From contig CM065802.1 of assembly GCA_033398695.1 (NCBI GenBank), positions 75,874,096-75,938,095 on the forward strand: a DNA stretch of 64,000 nt. Direction: 5' to 3'. Below are positions 45,883 through 57,111 of this stretch, piece after piece (within the stretch, counting starts at the first letter, position 1; each line of letters starts with the position of its first letter). The translations under genes were made by a program, and so were the position numbers. Below the pieces are notes generated by a model that did not search any database, was not told the DNA's origin, and was given only the letters and a program-made list of their open reading frames with translations. The DNA comes from Orobanche coerulescens (taxonomy: Eukaryota > Streptophyta > Magnoliopsida > Lamiales > Orobanchaceae).

Positions 45883-46449
45883 CTACCTGCCAGTGGGTTC
45901 CTTTCTTGGGCGAGCAGGGGCTCGCTGACCGGCCTGTCTCCTGGGAGTCGGATATGCCGAACTCCTGGTAAAGGATTCGGATACCGATGTCTCCCGGCTG
46001 GGGCCTGAGTGCCCGGGTCGCCATGAGGGATCGCTCCCCAGGCGGCTGAAGACGGAATCGTCCCGCCTTACGAGAGCCTTCTCCTGTGGCTCGGGGCTTT
46101 CTATCGATTTCTCAACATAGATCCCTTTGAGCTTCCGTTTGCTTGCCCGGCGGACGGTGGACGGAGTGATGGTGGGCGAGCCATTGGCCTTCTGTCGATC
46201 CCTGAGGATGGCTATAGCCTCCTCAATCTGTTCCGTGGTCTGCAACTGATCGAGTGAGAGGCTAGAACCGTCCCTCGGGGGCGGGAGTGAGAGCCTAGCG
46301 TCGCCACGGTCGCCTTCCGCCATGGGCTGGGATTCGGTCCGGGCCGGAATGAGATTTCCGGCAGATCTTAGGGTGGCTCTCTTGGAAGTCGTAGCGGACG
46401 TCATTTTTCTGAAGGCTTTTCTATTGAAGAACAGTGAGTGTTTCTTCAA
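45883..46449 (-). pseudogene. Gag N-terminal segment of Tat element E
   Basis: A 188-codon frame, basic and Ser/Pro-rich, with an acidic-helical stretch (SLDQLQTTEQIEEAIAILRD). It is in the same frame as the main gag-pol frame and is separated from it only by a TAG at 45885-45883 and about 70 bp of open sequence. Start is either 46449 or the internal ATG at 46404 (MTSATTSKRATLRSAGN); the latter resembles usual Tat gag starts. Confidence 0.78.
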
Positions 46450-46509
46450 GTATATGTCCGGAGAACAGTGAGTGTTCTTCGAGACGGTAGGAATAAAAAT
46501 GAAGGTTTA

Positions 46510-46530
46510 GATGCCCTTCCTCTAGCGCCA
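46510..46530 (-). other. Candidate primer binding site of element E
   Basis: In minus reading the LTR ends ...AACAACA, then AT, then TGGCGCTAGAGGAAGGGC. Position and the TGGCGC start fit a primer site of the TGGCGC type; the tRNA is not determined. Confidence 0.6.
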
Positions 46531-46532
46531 AT

Positions 46533-47493
46533 TGTTGTTACCCAAAATATTATCCGGAGATAGTATTGCTGGAATGATCGAGTAACAAACAAATGCGAGA
46601 ACACTTCCGTGAGAAAATAGATAACACAAGATTTGCCGGGGTTGTTAATCCCGGGCTTGAATGCTCTTGCCAGATGTTATTAATAAATATACTGTCGAGT
46701 ACAAATATTAATGTTAGAATCTATTACCAGGAGTGTAAAGACTTCTAGTTATCTAGGCTTTAGAGCGCGTAGATTGCCGGAAGAACCATATAGATAAATC
46801 TGTGAGTTCTTGCTTGGGATATATGATGAATGTGTATGAATATCACTATGAATGTATAAGTGGTTGCCAAAAGAGTATTTGATTCTCTCTTTTGTGTGTA
46901 TTTTGCACTGAATTCGTAGTAAATTCGCCTCTCTTTTGGCCATTGCAGTGAGTTCTCTATTTATAGGGGACAAGGTAGTTAGGACTCCCCAGGCGATCGC
47001 GGGCGACCGCCGTTTTCTATGTTAAAATAAGATGGCCGATCGTCCCGTCACGTGGGCCTGTTCCCTTGAGGTCCGAGGTCGCTGCTGGTGGCCAGCTGGG
47101 CGAACCAATGGGAAGCCAGCACGCGTCTTGAGTCGTCAGGAGGACCCACTTTGTACCTTTCGGTGGCCTTGTCGGTAGGTGTGGTAGGTGACAGGCTGGG
47201 GTCAAAGGTCCTATCTGTCGGTATCCTTTGAAGATCCGCACGTGGGCCACCGTCCAAGATTCGGTCTTCGACGACTTTGACGGATGCTGGATCCATACGT
47301 GGCACGATACGATCGCCTCTGGTTCGCTCATTAAAGACGATCGTCAGATATCAAAAGACGATCGCTGGGTACCAAAAGACGGTCGCCGTAATATGCCGAA
47401 CTCTAGGCGTTTGTCCAGAGTACGTATCCCAAGGTTGGCTTCTCTGATCGTGATGCCGATCACCTATTGAGGCATATTAATCGCCGCACAACA
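46533..47493 (-). repeat. 5' LTR of Tat element E
   Basis: Aligns end to end with 35411-36376 with few differences; one short gap lies near 47137 (GAGTCGTCAGGAGG versus GAGTCACTGTCCGGGGAGG). Promoter elements as in the other copy. Confidence 0.93.
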
Positions 47494-47637
47494 ATAGGGT
47501 ATATGGGTACTCGAATACCCATTCAGTACCCGATTACCCGATGGGCAATACCCGAACCCGATCCGAATCAAATAGGATAGGGTATGGAGGAGGCATACTC
47601 GTACCCTACCCGACCCATTGACATCCCTATCCACGGC

Positions 47638-48902
47638 CCATCCCTTTGTTTGCCCTGGTAGTCTGATAAGAAGCAGACAGAGGTACACGGTCCTAGACAG
47701 AAGACTGGAACTGGAGCATGTGATGCCGCTGGAGTACGTCCTGGTCCATGCTTACAGTAACGAACACGATGTCCATTCTTACCATAAGTATGGCATGCGA
47801 TGGCCGGCCCCGGGCATTTGGAATTGATGTGCCCTTGGTCTCCACAGTTATATCACACAACAGATAGGATGACCGCTCGAGGTTGCGATCCGGCTGGCTT
47901 CGACGCCATGGGTGGCCGTTCAGAAGGATTTGGCACTGGTTGGGGCCTCTTGAACATTCCCCAGTTGCTGTCAGTCTGGTTCTGGTTCCTGAGTTTCTTG
48001 TTGTTGGACTGCAGTTGCTTCTTGGAAATCTCCTTGGCGGTAAGTTCGTATTCCAAAGCTCTCTCGATGAACTATGGAAGGGTCGTACAGTGATGATTCA
48101 ATAGCTGCATTCTCATTCGGGGTTTAAGCTTCTTGAGGAAATATTTGATCTTATCGGCCTCCGTTCGGACAATCGTCGAGGCAAAAGGAAGAAGTGCCTG
48201 GAATTTCTCGGCAACAGATAGTACATCATCATCTTCAGAGGGGTCTGGATTCAGCAATTCTGACAGTTTGGCCTCGCGGAGAGGACCTGGATAGTAACGG
48301 TCTAACGTGAGGTTCTTGAATTCCTCCTAAGTGCACAAGCCATCCACTGGCCTCACCGAAAGCCACCAGGTGTGGGCGCCCTTTCTAAGATAGTAAGCTG
48401 CTACAGAGACATGATTATCCACTGGGCAGTCCACCATATCGAATAGTTTCTCAAAATGTTCAATCCAATGCACGATATCAGCAGGCTCAGAGGAGCCTTC
48501 AAAAGTTGGGGTCGCTGGTGGGATATGTCGCTGATGATCCGACTCACGGGTCCGCCATGTACAGGACGTGGTGGATGCGGCCCCTGCTACTGGCCAGTAG
48601 TAGCTCTCTGCATTGTTTCTATCAACTGGCCTATCTGGGTCATCTGGGCCATCATGCCCTGCATAACAACGTAAGGATCGACACGCGCATCCTCGTGTCC
48701 GGTGTGGTGCGATTGGTCCCTAGGAAGCGAATCACTGCCTGCGGAACTCTGCTCCAAATTCGCATGCGTGTTGGCTCGAGGTATCGAGATTCGGCCCCTT
48801 CCGCGGCCTCGTCCCCCTCTGCCACGTCCTCTCAGATTTCTATCCATACTGAGAGATCCAACAATAATAATATTCATAAGTATAGTTCAAGTCCGTCGTG
48901 AT
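47638..48902 (-). pseudogene. Gag of chromovirus C with zinc knuckle
   Basis: Minus-strand gag in broken frames. The start MDRNLRGRGRGGRGRGRGR is at about 48847, a Gly/Arg-rich N-terminus as in element A. The helix VMQQ-like MQGMMAQMTQIGQLIETMQ follows. The Retrotrans_gag domain reads FDMVDCPVDNHVSVAAYYLR, KGAHTWWLSV and EFKNLTLDRYYPGP (about 48470-48270), then SVAEKFQALLPFASTIV (48220-48170). A CCHC knuckle CYNCGDQGHINSKC is at 47855-47812, and a second one with its second Cys replaced (CHTYGKNGHRVRYC) at about 47800-47755. The 3' edge is the TCCACGGC duplication of hAT G. Confidence 0.9.
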
Positions 48903-48907
48903 GACCA

Positions 48908-50393
48908 TGTTGTAATATAAAACGCAGCAGAAGCAAGTTGGTGGAAATTATTTAATGAAAAGTTTTATAAACTAAGCAACATAAAAATCGGATCTATTTA
49001 AGCTTGTCAATTAATTAACTAAACAGATTAATAAACAATTAAATACACATATTTACACATGAGAGTCGGTAATTTATACCTTTGATGCGAAGTGGTAGAA
49101 ATTCTCTTTTGGTCGATTTATCTCCTCTTCGTACTCCTCTCCGATCTTCTTGTATTTCTACCTCAAGATCTTCTAGAGTATATCCCGCCTGCGTCCGGAT
49201 GTCGTGTGGGCAACAATCTACCGGACTACTTGGACTGCAATGGATCAGCCGAATTATCTTCTCAAGAAACTCACTATTTTTGTTCTCTCTATTTTTCTTG
49301 AATATTTTGGTATTTTTAGAAAAATATTGTGTTATCTAAATTGTGGAATCCAAGACACAAGTCAAGATTCACAATTAAACACACACAGAAAAATCGATTT
49401 TCTTGGGCAATAATGATGATGATGAAAATCGGCCAACACCAATGTCCTATATATAGGTGTTTTGGGCTACTCTAGGGACCTTAAGTAGGATATGATAAGG
49501 ACTCCCAATAGATATCTTCTTTCCAATATTAGGATTCTTCCTAATATTAAGACTCTATTAATATCAACTTAGTCCACTAAAAGGTTGATATTGCACTTCC
49601 TACCAAAATTCCAAATTACGAAATTGGGCTCCTTTTTGAATTAACTATTTCCCGTGTTTAAGATATTCCATGTTCATTAATTAATTTAAGCTACTGTCAG
49701 CTTTTAATTAATTAATATATTATACATGAGTATAACACTCGACCTTTATTATTATATCGAAAAATTAATTCCACCTGCAGGGTGTAATATAATAATCATT
49801 TCAAGTGCCTCAAGGGACACGATCAACTCGACTGGCCGGGACACGATTTCTAGCTATAATATTAATTATCATATAAATAATAATATTGCCCAAAATATCG
49901 AGCATATTGATTCAATCATTGTGGCTCTCACCCATGATAAATCAAAGCAATAAATATTAAATATATATAATTAAATATTAATCACTAAAATTAATAAATA
50001 ATAATTGTCCGAGATGTACGTTCTTCTTATAGTCAGTACAGAAAAATCTATCTCACCTCGATCCTGTTCAACGTATAGCGAATACGCTAATATATTCCAA
50101 TGGTCAAGACCAACCAATCTCAAGCATATACTACAACCTCTCACATAACGGTCTAATGTTATATAGGTTGTGAACTAAATATTACTATATAAGGAACCGA
50201 TAATGTGATCTTCTGTGTGACACGACACACCACATTATCTATAATATAAAGTAATTTAGACTACATTTGCATAACCATAGCGTGAATAAATATGCAAAAC
50301 ATGTGATAAATGAATTAAATATTCTCATAGATAAAGACCGGGAAATTAGGTAATACAAGCATAAAGTATGCTTTGACGTATACAACCCTAACA
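48908..50393 (-). repeat. 3' LTR of copia F (1486 bp)
   Basis: Minus reading starts TGTTAGGGTTGTATAC and ends with CA at 48908. The adjacent polypurine tract reads AAGTGGGAGAT on the minus strand (50394-50405). The LTR is highly similar to 55259-56719; small reading frames shared by both are incidental. Confidence 0.93.
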
Positions 50394-50467
50394 ATCTCCC
50401 ACTTATACTCAAAGCATGCCTTTAAAGTATACTATATAGACTATGTCTATCTATCTCCCACTTATAC

Positions 50468-51643
50468 TCAAAGCAATGTTGCCATACATCTCAACCCCAT
50501 TCCTTCTATATGCCCTTCAAATGACTTTGAGGGCAACCCTTTCGTGAAAGGATCAGCTAGGTTGTCTTCAGATGCTATCTTGGAGACAATGATCTTTCTT
50601 CTCTTCACAAAATCCCGAATGATATGACACTTGCGCTTGATATGTTTGCTTGCTTTATGGTCCCGAGGTTCCTTCAAATTTGCAACAGCACCGGTATTAT
50701 CACAATAAAGTGTAATACTCCTAGGCAAATCAGGAATCACACCCAAATCCTTTAAGAAGTACTTGAGCCATACCACCTCTTTAGCTGCCTCTGAGGCTGC
50801 TACATACTCGGCTTTCATGGTAGAGTCCACTATGCATTTCTGCTTCACACTCCTCCAACTGATGGCTCCACCTCCCAAAGTGAAAACATATCCGGAAGTT
50901 GATTTCGACTTTTCTTTGTCCGCACTGAAATACGAGTCCGTGTAACCCAAAGGACAAAGTGTATCTGATTGATATACAAGCATATGCTCCCTAGTCCTTC
51001 TCAGGTACTTGAGTATATGCTTGACAGTAATCCAATGTCCCGGTCCTGGGTTCGACTGATATCTCGCCACCATGCCTACAGCATGACAGATATCAGGCCT
51101 AATGCAAAGCATATCATACATGAGGCTTCCCACTGCCGAAGCATAAGGGACCAGCTTCATGTCATCTATCTCCTTCTGTGTCTTAGGAGACATATCCTTA
51201 GATAGCTGAATTCCATGTCTGTAAGGTAAGAAACCTTTCTTGGAATTCTCCATGCTGAACTGCTTTAGCACCGTATCAATATAGGATGCCTGAGATAAGC
51301 ACAATATCCTTTTCTTGCGATCTCGAAAGATCTTAATACCAAGGATGTGCCCAGCTTCTCCCAAATCCTTCATATCGAACTGCTCAGACAGCCATACCCT
51401 TACGTTTGATAATACCTTCACATTGTCTCCAATTAGAAGTATATCATCTACGTACAGTACAAGAAACACCAGCACGTTTCCATCGCACTTTTTGTATACA
51501 GAAACCTCACTAGGACACTGTTTAAAACCATACGATTGAATAACCTCATCAAATTGCATGTTCCAAGACCTTGATGCTTGCTTGAGACCATAAATGGCTC
51601 TCTTAAGCTTGCATACTAAGTGCTCCTCTCCTTCAGCAATGAA
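50468..51643 (-). pseudogene. Reverse transcriptase C-terminal half and RNase H of copia F
   Basis: Catalytic YVDD is in VLVFLVLYVDDILLIGDN near residue 38. KDLGEAGHILGIKIFRDRKK and YRHGIQLSKDMSPK follow. RNase H has GYTDSYFSADKEKSKSTSGY with FTLGGGAISWRSVKQKCIVD and STMKAEYVAASEAAKEVVWL, then LYCDNTGAVANLK and HIIRDFV. The end FEGHIEGMGLRC is typical of copia pol. It is joined in frame to 51644-52195 across a TGA (51646-51644). Normal copia pol would read D-x-D around GYTDSDYS; here the residue is Y. Confidence 0.92.
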
Positions 51644-52279
51644 TCATTCAGGTTGGTGCATGTATATTTCCTTATCAAAATTCCCGTTCAAGAACGCAGT
51701 CTTGACATCCATCTGCCAAATCTCCATATCCAAATGCACAGCTATAGCTAAGAGAATCCGGATAGATTTAAGCATGGCTACTGGCGAAAAGGTCTCATCG
51801 TAGTCGATGCCCTCCTTCTGAGTGTAACCTTTCGCAACAAGCCTTGCTTTGAAGGTTTCAACCTTCCCTTTCGATCCTCTCTTACGCTTGTAGACCCACT
51901 TACTTCCAATGGGTTTTACCCCATTGGGTAGCTCTATTAGCTCCCACACTTGATTAGAATCTATAGATCCCATTTCGGATTTCATTGATGTTTTCCAGGA
52001 TTCAGCATCCTTATCTTGAATTGCCTCTTTATACGTACATGGATCCATTTCATCCTGGTCCGGGGAGTGGTCCGAAGACGCTCCCACGCCGATGAAATGT
52101 TCAGGTTGACGAACAACCCTCCCACTATGATGAGGCGTGTCCTTGGTTTGCGTATCCATAATAGTGTCAATACGTGGTACACTAGGTGTTTGCACAATTG
52201 GTATTGTCGAAATCTCGCCCCTGAGTTCTTCTAGAATGACCTCTCTCCTAGGCTTGTGGCTTATTACATAGTCCTCCTC
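51644..52279 (-). pseudogene. Reverse transcriptase N-terminal half of copia F
   Basis: Starts after the integrase tail and shows the conserved RVVRQPEHFIG-like linker, then W-x-x-S-M-K-S-E-M. RT motifs follow: WELIELPNGVKPIGSKWVYK, FKARLVAKGYTQKEGIDYDE and TFSPVAMLKSIRILLAIAVH, then MDVKTAFLNGNF. The stop at its end (QPE then TGA) lies where the family has Gly. Same frame as the integrase and the downstream RT half. Confidence 0.92.
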
Positions 52280-53194
52280 TTAGAACCGGGCATTGGTGCT
52301 AACAATGACCTTCTGATCTTTAGGACTGCAGAATAGGCCACCCTTCATTCCCTTCGGATATCTTACAAACACTCGTACTTCTGTACGAGATGCCAACTTA
52401 TCAGCTTCCTTATTCAGTACGTGTGCTGGTGAACCCCAAATCCGAACATGTCCTAGACTGGGCTTGCTCCCATTCCACAGTTCTGTGGGTGTTTTTGGAA
52501 CTAATTTCGAAGGCACTAAGTTTAGAATGTATGCCGCTGTTTCTAAGGCGTATCCCCAAAACGAAATAGGCAAATCAGAATAACTCATCATTGACCTAAC
52601 CATCTCTAATAAAGTACGATTCCTTCGTTCAGCAACACCATTTTGTTGTGGTTTACCAGGCGCTGTGAGCTGGGATGTAATCCCCTCATGTGTCAAGAAA
52701 TCCAAAAACTCTCCACTAAGATATTCACCACCACGATAAGATCGTAGTGAATTGATACTCTGCCCATGACGTTTCTCTGTTTCAGCCTTGAATTCTTTGA
52801 ACTTATCAAAAGATTCAGACTTACGTCGCACCAAATAGATGTATCCATATCTCGAATAATCATATATAAACGTTATGAAGTATTCGAAACCACCCTTATC
52901 CTAGATGTTCATTGGACCACATACATCGGTATGAACCAATTCCAACACATTTTGTGCACGATTTCATTTGCTTTGAAAAGCCCTTTTAGTCATTTTACCT
53001 TCTAGATAGGATTCGCAGATTGGAAATGACTCAACTTGGAGCGAATCCAATGGGCCATCGCTCACCAATCTTTGAATCCTTCTGAGGTTAATATCACCCA
53101 ATCGTAAATGCCGCAAATATGTTGGATTTATGCTCGAAGGTTCTTTTCTTTTATTAGGATTAGTCAAAGAATTAAGTGATTTATAATTATGCAA
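52280..53194 (-). pseudogene. Integrase of copia F with altered catalytic residue
   Basis: The pre-integrase zinc region (LRHLRLGDINLRRIQRLVS, then CESYLEGKMTKRAF) has a Cys replaced by Tyr in CxxC. The core starts HTDVCGPMNI; a TAG follows, then [20 protein letters not shown]. The second catalytic position reads [14 protein letters not shown]; in copia integrases this is S-D-R-G-G-E-Y, so the Asp is Tyr. The Glu site [19 protein letters not shown] is kept. Stops at about 52964 (TGA), 52904 (TAG) and 52280 (TAA) are all in one frame, with no frameshift. Confidence 0.92.
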
Positions 53195-53241
53195 GGGAGC
53201 TGGTGCAGCATTGATGATATAAAGTCCTCGGACTGAGGAGC

Positions 53242-53969
53242 CTATGACTGAGGAGACTTTCCCTTAGCTTTGAAGGTTGCCACTTTCTTCTGGCCAACCC
53301 GCTTTTTCTTCTTTCCCCATTTGGGTTTTGAAGAAGCAGCACTGGTTGCCGCAAGAATTTGATGATAACCTTGTTTGAAGAGGCCTCCGACAGACTGAAG
53401 CTGTGTCAGAAGTTCAGCCAATGTGTAAGTCCTATGATTGATGTTGTAGTTAAGGCGGAACTGCTCAAAGCTTCTTGGTAAACGTCCCAAGATAATATCG
53501 ACCTGCGACTCCGTATTGATAGTGGCTCCCAATATGCTCAGTTCGTTCAAATGAGACATCATTTTAAGAACATGGTCCCTTACTGGGGTTCCTTCAGACA
53601 TTTGGGTTGTCATCAAAAACCTCATTGCATTTTGCCTAGCCGCCCGGTTCTGATGGCCAAACATCTCAGTGAGATTTTTCATCATTTCCGTGGCCGAGAG
53701 CCCATCATCTGATGTTGATGCTGCAATACATTTGTCAATGAAGCCAAAATGTAACAGCGAGCCATCTTATCAAACTTTTTCTATTTCCGGAATTCAGCCA
53801 ACTCTTCAGGAGTGGCATCCGTTTCTGGTTCCAAAGGGCTCTCCTCAGTTAAAACAAATTTATGCCCCTCGACAGTCAAGACAATATCAAGATTTCTTTT
53901 CCAGTTGGCAAAGTTAGTGCCATCAAGTTTGTTTTCTTTGAGAATAACAGCTAGTGGATTGAAAGACAT
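53242..53969 (-). pseudogene. Gag of copia F, lacking the zinc knuckle
   Basis: Starts MSFNPLAVILKENKLDGTNF with ANWKRNLDIVLTVEGHKFVL. A stop and one frameshift occur at about 53770-53690. It continues MMKNLTEMFGHQNRAARQNA and TQMSEGTPVRDHVLKMMSHL, then FRLNYNINHRTYTLAELLTQ LQ and the basic GKKKKRVGQKKVATF. The usual CCHC knuckle and the aspartic protease should follow, but the sequence passes within about 50 bp to the pre-integrase domain. A 10-bp direct repeat (GACTGAGGAG, 53231-53240 and 53246-53255) marks the deletion junction. Confidence 0.88.
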
Positions 53970-55258
53970 CTGAGAATAAAATTAAAAACACCATTCATCA
54001 CATAATTCGATGCAAAATATATTGAAAAACCTCAAAACAATATATATGCAATCAACCAACACCTTGAAAAACCGCACATGCAAGCCACGATAGTGTGGAC
54101 GTTTACACGTACATTTTCAAGTAAATTTTAACGTCTTTAATTTTACTATCTAGCTAAGATGCGTTTTGACAAGTAAAATTAATAGTTGGTACCTCTTGGC
54201 CATGTATTTAATTAACATAGACTCCGATGGGGAGCTTATTAATCAATACACCTAAGTGAACACCATAATTTAACAAACCTTAGAATATCATTTAATGATA
54301 ATAGTCCTACAGATGGAGATGTCCTATCATAAAAAATAATATTCACCTTTTTGTTATCAAATTTGAAGTTTAAAACCAGTGAGCCAATAATTAGCACATC
54401 CAATGTGGAGGAAGACTCTAATGTCAACGCGCATGCTAATTATTTCACAATTTAAACCAATTATGGAGGCCAATTTGATTTTGAAAAATCAATTTAAAAT
54501 CACTTAGTTATTTTGAAAAGTTAAGGTTTTTAATTTCCCGTCCTAACATGCAAGGAAACATATCACGCACACATCCATACATGTCATACATCAAAACAAT
54601 AAAACCAACAAATAAAAAATGGATAATTAAATCCAATTATCATGACTTTTATTCCTCGTTTTGAATAACGAGAAAATCTTCGGCTCGTTTGCTCCCACTG
54701 CTTCAAGCATCTCGCGGAAAAACGAATTGAACGACCCGAACCGGACAACTTGACCCGCTGGCCGCTGCCCGACCCGCTGCCCGAACTGCCCGACCCGCTG
54801 CCCGAGCTGACCGAGCTGCCCGACCTGCCCGAGCTGCCCAGCTGGCCGAGTGCAGCAGGCCACGGCCGAGAGCAGCTGCTGGCCGAGTCCCGATCGGCAC
54901 CCCTCTTCGCGCTGGACTTCTTTCTCTTTCGTAGTTTTTGTGTTCCAGCTCGATTACAATTTTATTCGAAATAAAATATATCGAATTTACAGCAAATTAC
55001 AAGAAAATAAATCCTATTCTACCCGTGGATTTTCTCACGGAAAAAACTTATACATGCCTCAAAACCGGGCCAAATTATCAAAAACACGTAATTAAATAAA
55101 AACATCACATAGCCATGATAATTGGATCATATTCTCCCGCAAGATAAATTCTAGCAAAATATTCTAAAAATCATACTACATGAATATTTAATTGCTAGCA
55201 TATTAATCACCAAATTAATTAAATTGAACATAACCTAAAGACCGGATCCGATACCAAT
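53970..55258 (-). other. Leader of copia F (primer site to gag), with GC-rich minisatellite
   Basis: 1.3 kb without a gene. The primer site on the minus strand reads TGGTATCGGATCCGG (55256-55242), two bases from the 5' LTR. At about 54760-54845 lies a run of short degenerate GCCCGAGCTG/CCGACCCGCTG repeats, strikingly GC-rich against an AT-rich background. A reading frame through it (GQLGQVGQLGQLGQ) is just the repeat translated. Confidence 0.7.
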
Positions 55259-56719
55259 TGTCGGAATATAAAACGCAGCGGAAGCAAGTTGGTGGAAATT
55301 ATTTAATGAAAGGTTTTATAAACTAACCAACATAAAAACCGGATCTATTTAAGCTTGTCAATTAATTAACTAAACAGATTAATAAATAATTAAATACACA
55401 TATTTACGCATGGGAGTGGGTAATTTATACCTTTGACGCGAAGTGGTAGAAATTCTCTTTTGGTCAATTTATCTCCTCTTCGTACTCCTCTCCGATCTTC
55501 TTGTATTTTTACCTCAAGATCTTCTAGAGTATATCCCGCCTACGTCCGGATGTCGTGTGGGCAACAATCTACCGGACTACTTGGACTGCAATGGATCGGC
55601 CGAATTATCTTCTCAAGAAACTCACGATTTTTGTTCTCTCTATTTTTCTTGAATATTTTGGTATTTTTAGAAAAATATCGTGTTATCTAAATTGTGGAAT
55701 CCAAGACACAAGTCAAGATGCACAACTAAACACACACACAAAAATCGATTTTCTTGGGCAATAATGATGATGAAAATCAGCCAAGACCAATGTCCTATAT
55801 ATAGGTGTTTTGGGCTACTCTAGGGACCTTAAGGAGGATATGGTAAGGTCTCCCAATAGATATCTTCTTTCCAATATTAGGACTCTTCCTAATCTTAAGA
55901 CTCTATTAATATCAACTTAGTCCACTAAAAGGTTGATATTGCACTTCCTACCAAAATCCCAAATTACGAAATTGGGCTCCTTTTTGAATTAATTACTTCC
56001 CGTATTTAAGATATTCAATATCCATTAATTAATTTAAGCTACTGACAGCTTTTAATTAATTAATATATTATACATGAGTATACCACTCGACCTTTATTAT
56101 TATATCGGAAAAATAATTCCACCTGCAGGGTTTAATATAATAATCCTTCGAGTGCCTCAAGGGACATGATCAACCCGACTGGTCGGGACACGATTTCTAG
56201 CTATAATATTAATTATCATATAAATAATAATATTTCCCAAAATATCGAGCATATTGAGTCAATCATTATGGCTCTCACTCATGATAAATCAAATCAATAA
56301 ATATTAATCACTAGAATTAAGAAATAATAATTGTCCGAGATGTACGTTCTTCTTATAGTCAGTACAGAAGAATCTATCTCACCTCGATCCTGTTCAACAT
56401 ATAGCGAATACGCTAATATATGTTAATGGTCAATACCAACCAATCTCAAGCATATACTACAACCTCTCACATAACGGTCTAATGTTATATAGGTTGTGAA
56501 CTAAATATTACTATATAAGGAACCGATAATATGATCTTTTGTGTGACACGACACACCACATTATCTACAATATAAAGTAATTTAGACTATATTTGCATAA
56601 CATTAGCGTGAATAAATATGCAAAACATGTGATAAATGAATTAAATATTCTCATAGATAAAGACCGTGAAATTAGGTAATACAAGCATAAAGTATGCTTT
56701 GATGTATACAACCCTAACA
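55259..56719 (-). repeat. 5' LTR of copia F (1461 bp)
   Basis: Plus reading TGTCGGAATATAAAACGCAG to ACCCTAACA, followed by GACCA. It is close to the other LTR; the differences are scattered substitutions and short gaps. Confidence 0.94.
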
Positions 56720-56724
56720 GACCA

Positions 56725-57111
56725 AGTCAAAATCTATGGTAAATCAAGAGTAACAAGGAACTGCATTTTCAAGAAAACAGTTCACAATGATTTATCGACA
56801 CTACGGATGCCACACAGAATATCATATCGACGTTGGGTCGAACAGTTTCAATCATATAATCAATTCAGAATTTACCTCGAAATATCACTTAAATGAATCT
56901 TACCACAGATCCTCGAAATATCAAGATCAATAAAGAGATCTATTCTGATATCAATATCACGTCAGTAATTAAAGCATGGCTCATAAAGCACATACCGAAT
57001 TGGTTCGTCGGGTCAGGCGCTTGCACAGGTCACACATGAAACGAAGGTCTCTTGATACTAGTTCATTTCACAACAACTCTTAAAAGAAAATGACTCTCTG
57101 ATACCATCTTC
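56725..57111 (-). other. 5' leader and primer binding site of chromovirus C
   Basis: Between the copia insertion and the C LTR. On the minus strand the primer site TGGTATCAGAGAG (57106-57094) lies five bases from the LTR edge and matches initiator-Met-tRNA sites. The remaining bases are the untranslated leader. Confidence 0.85.

Larger units (their letters stand above)
35411..47493 (-). mobile_element. Tat-lineage (Ty3) element E with antisense gene, minus strand
   Basis: LTRs 35411-36376 and 46533-47493 (966 and 961 bp, nearly identical) with TSD ATAGG (35406-35410, 47494-47498). Minus-strand gag-protease-RT (46449-42742), two RNase H-like domains (42640 to about 41720) and integrase (to 40628). 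Between pol and the left (3') LTR lies a plus-strand spliced gene (about 36715-39670) with its own TATA box and AATAAA. The second RNase H and the antisense gene are marks of the Tat group (Grande/Retand-like). Few inactivating changes, so it is rather young. Confidence 0.94.
35071..47629. mobile_element. Short hAT-type element G, split by element E
   Basis: The ends are TAGGGATGTCAA (35071-35082) and TTGACATCCCTA (47618-47629), perfect 12-bp terminal inverted repeats. They are flanked by the 8-bp duplication TCCACGGC (35063-35070 and 47630-47637), the TSD length of hAT elements. Without element E the element is about 470 bp (arms 35071-35410 and 47499-47629). It has GGGTA/TACCCG-rich subterminal repeats and an AT-rich middle, and no transposase, so it is non-autonomous. 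It sits in the gag-protease boundary of C. Confidence 0.9.
48908..56719 (-). mobile_element. Ty1/copia element F, minus strand
   Basis: LTRs 48908-50393 and 55259-56719 with TSD GACCA (48903-48907, 56720-56724). Gene order gag, integrase, RT, RNase H (copia order) on the minus strand, 53969 to 50468. The zinc knuckle and protease are missing and several stops interrupt the frame, so the copy is dead. It sits in the 5' end of chromovirus C, just upstream of gag. Confidence 0.95.

Noticed and set aside
49082..49413. Small frames repeated at 55433-55764
   Set aside because: LTR sequence of copia F seen twice; not genes.
54627..54863. Gly/Gln/Leu-rich repeat protein (GQLGQVGQLG) on the minus strand
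   Set aside because: Translation of a minisatellite in the copia leader; no homologous protein type recognised.
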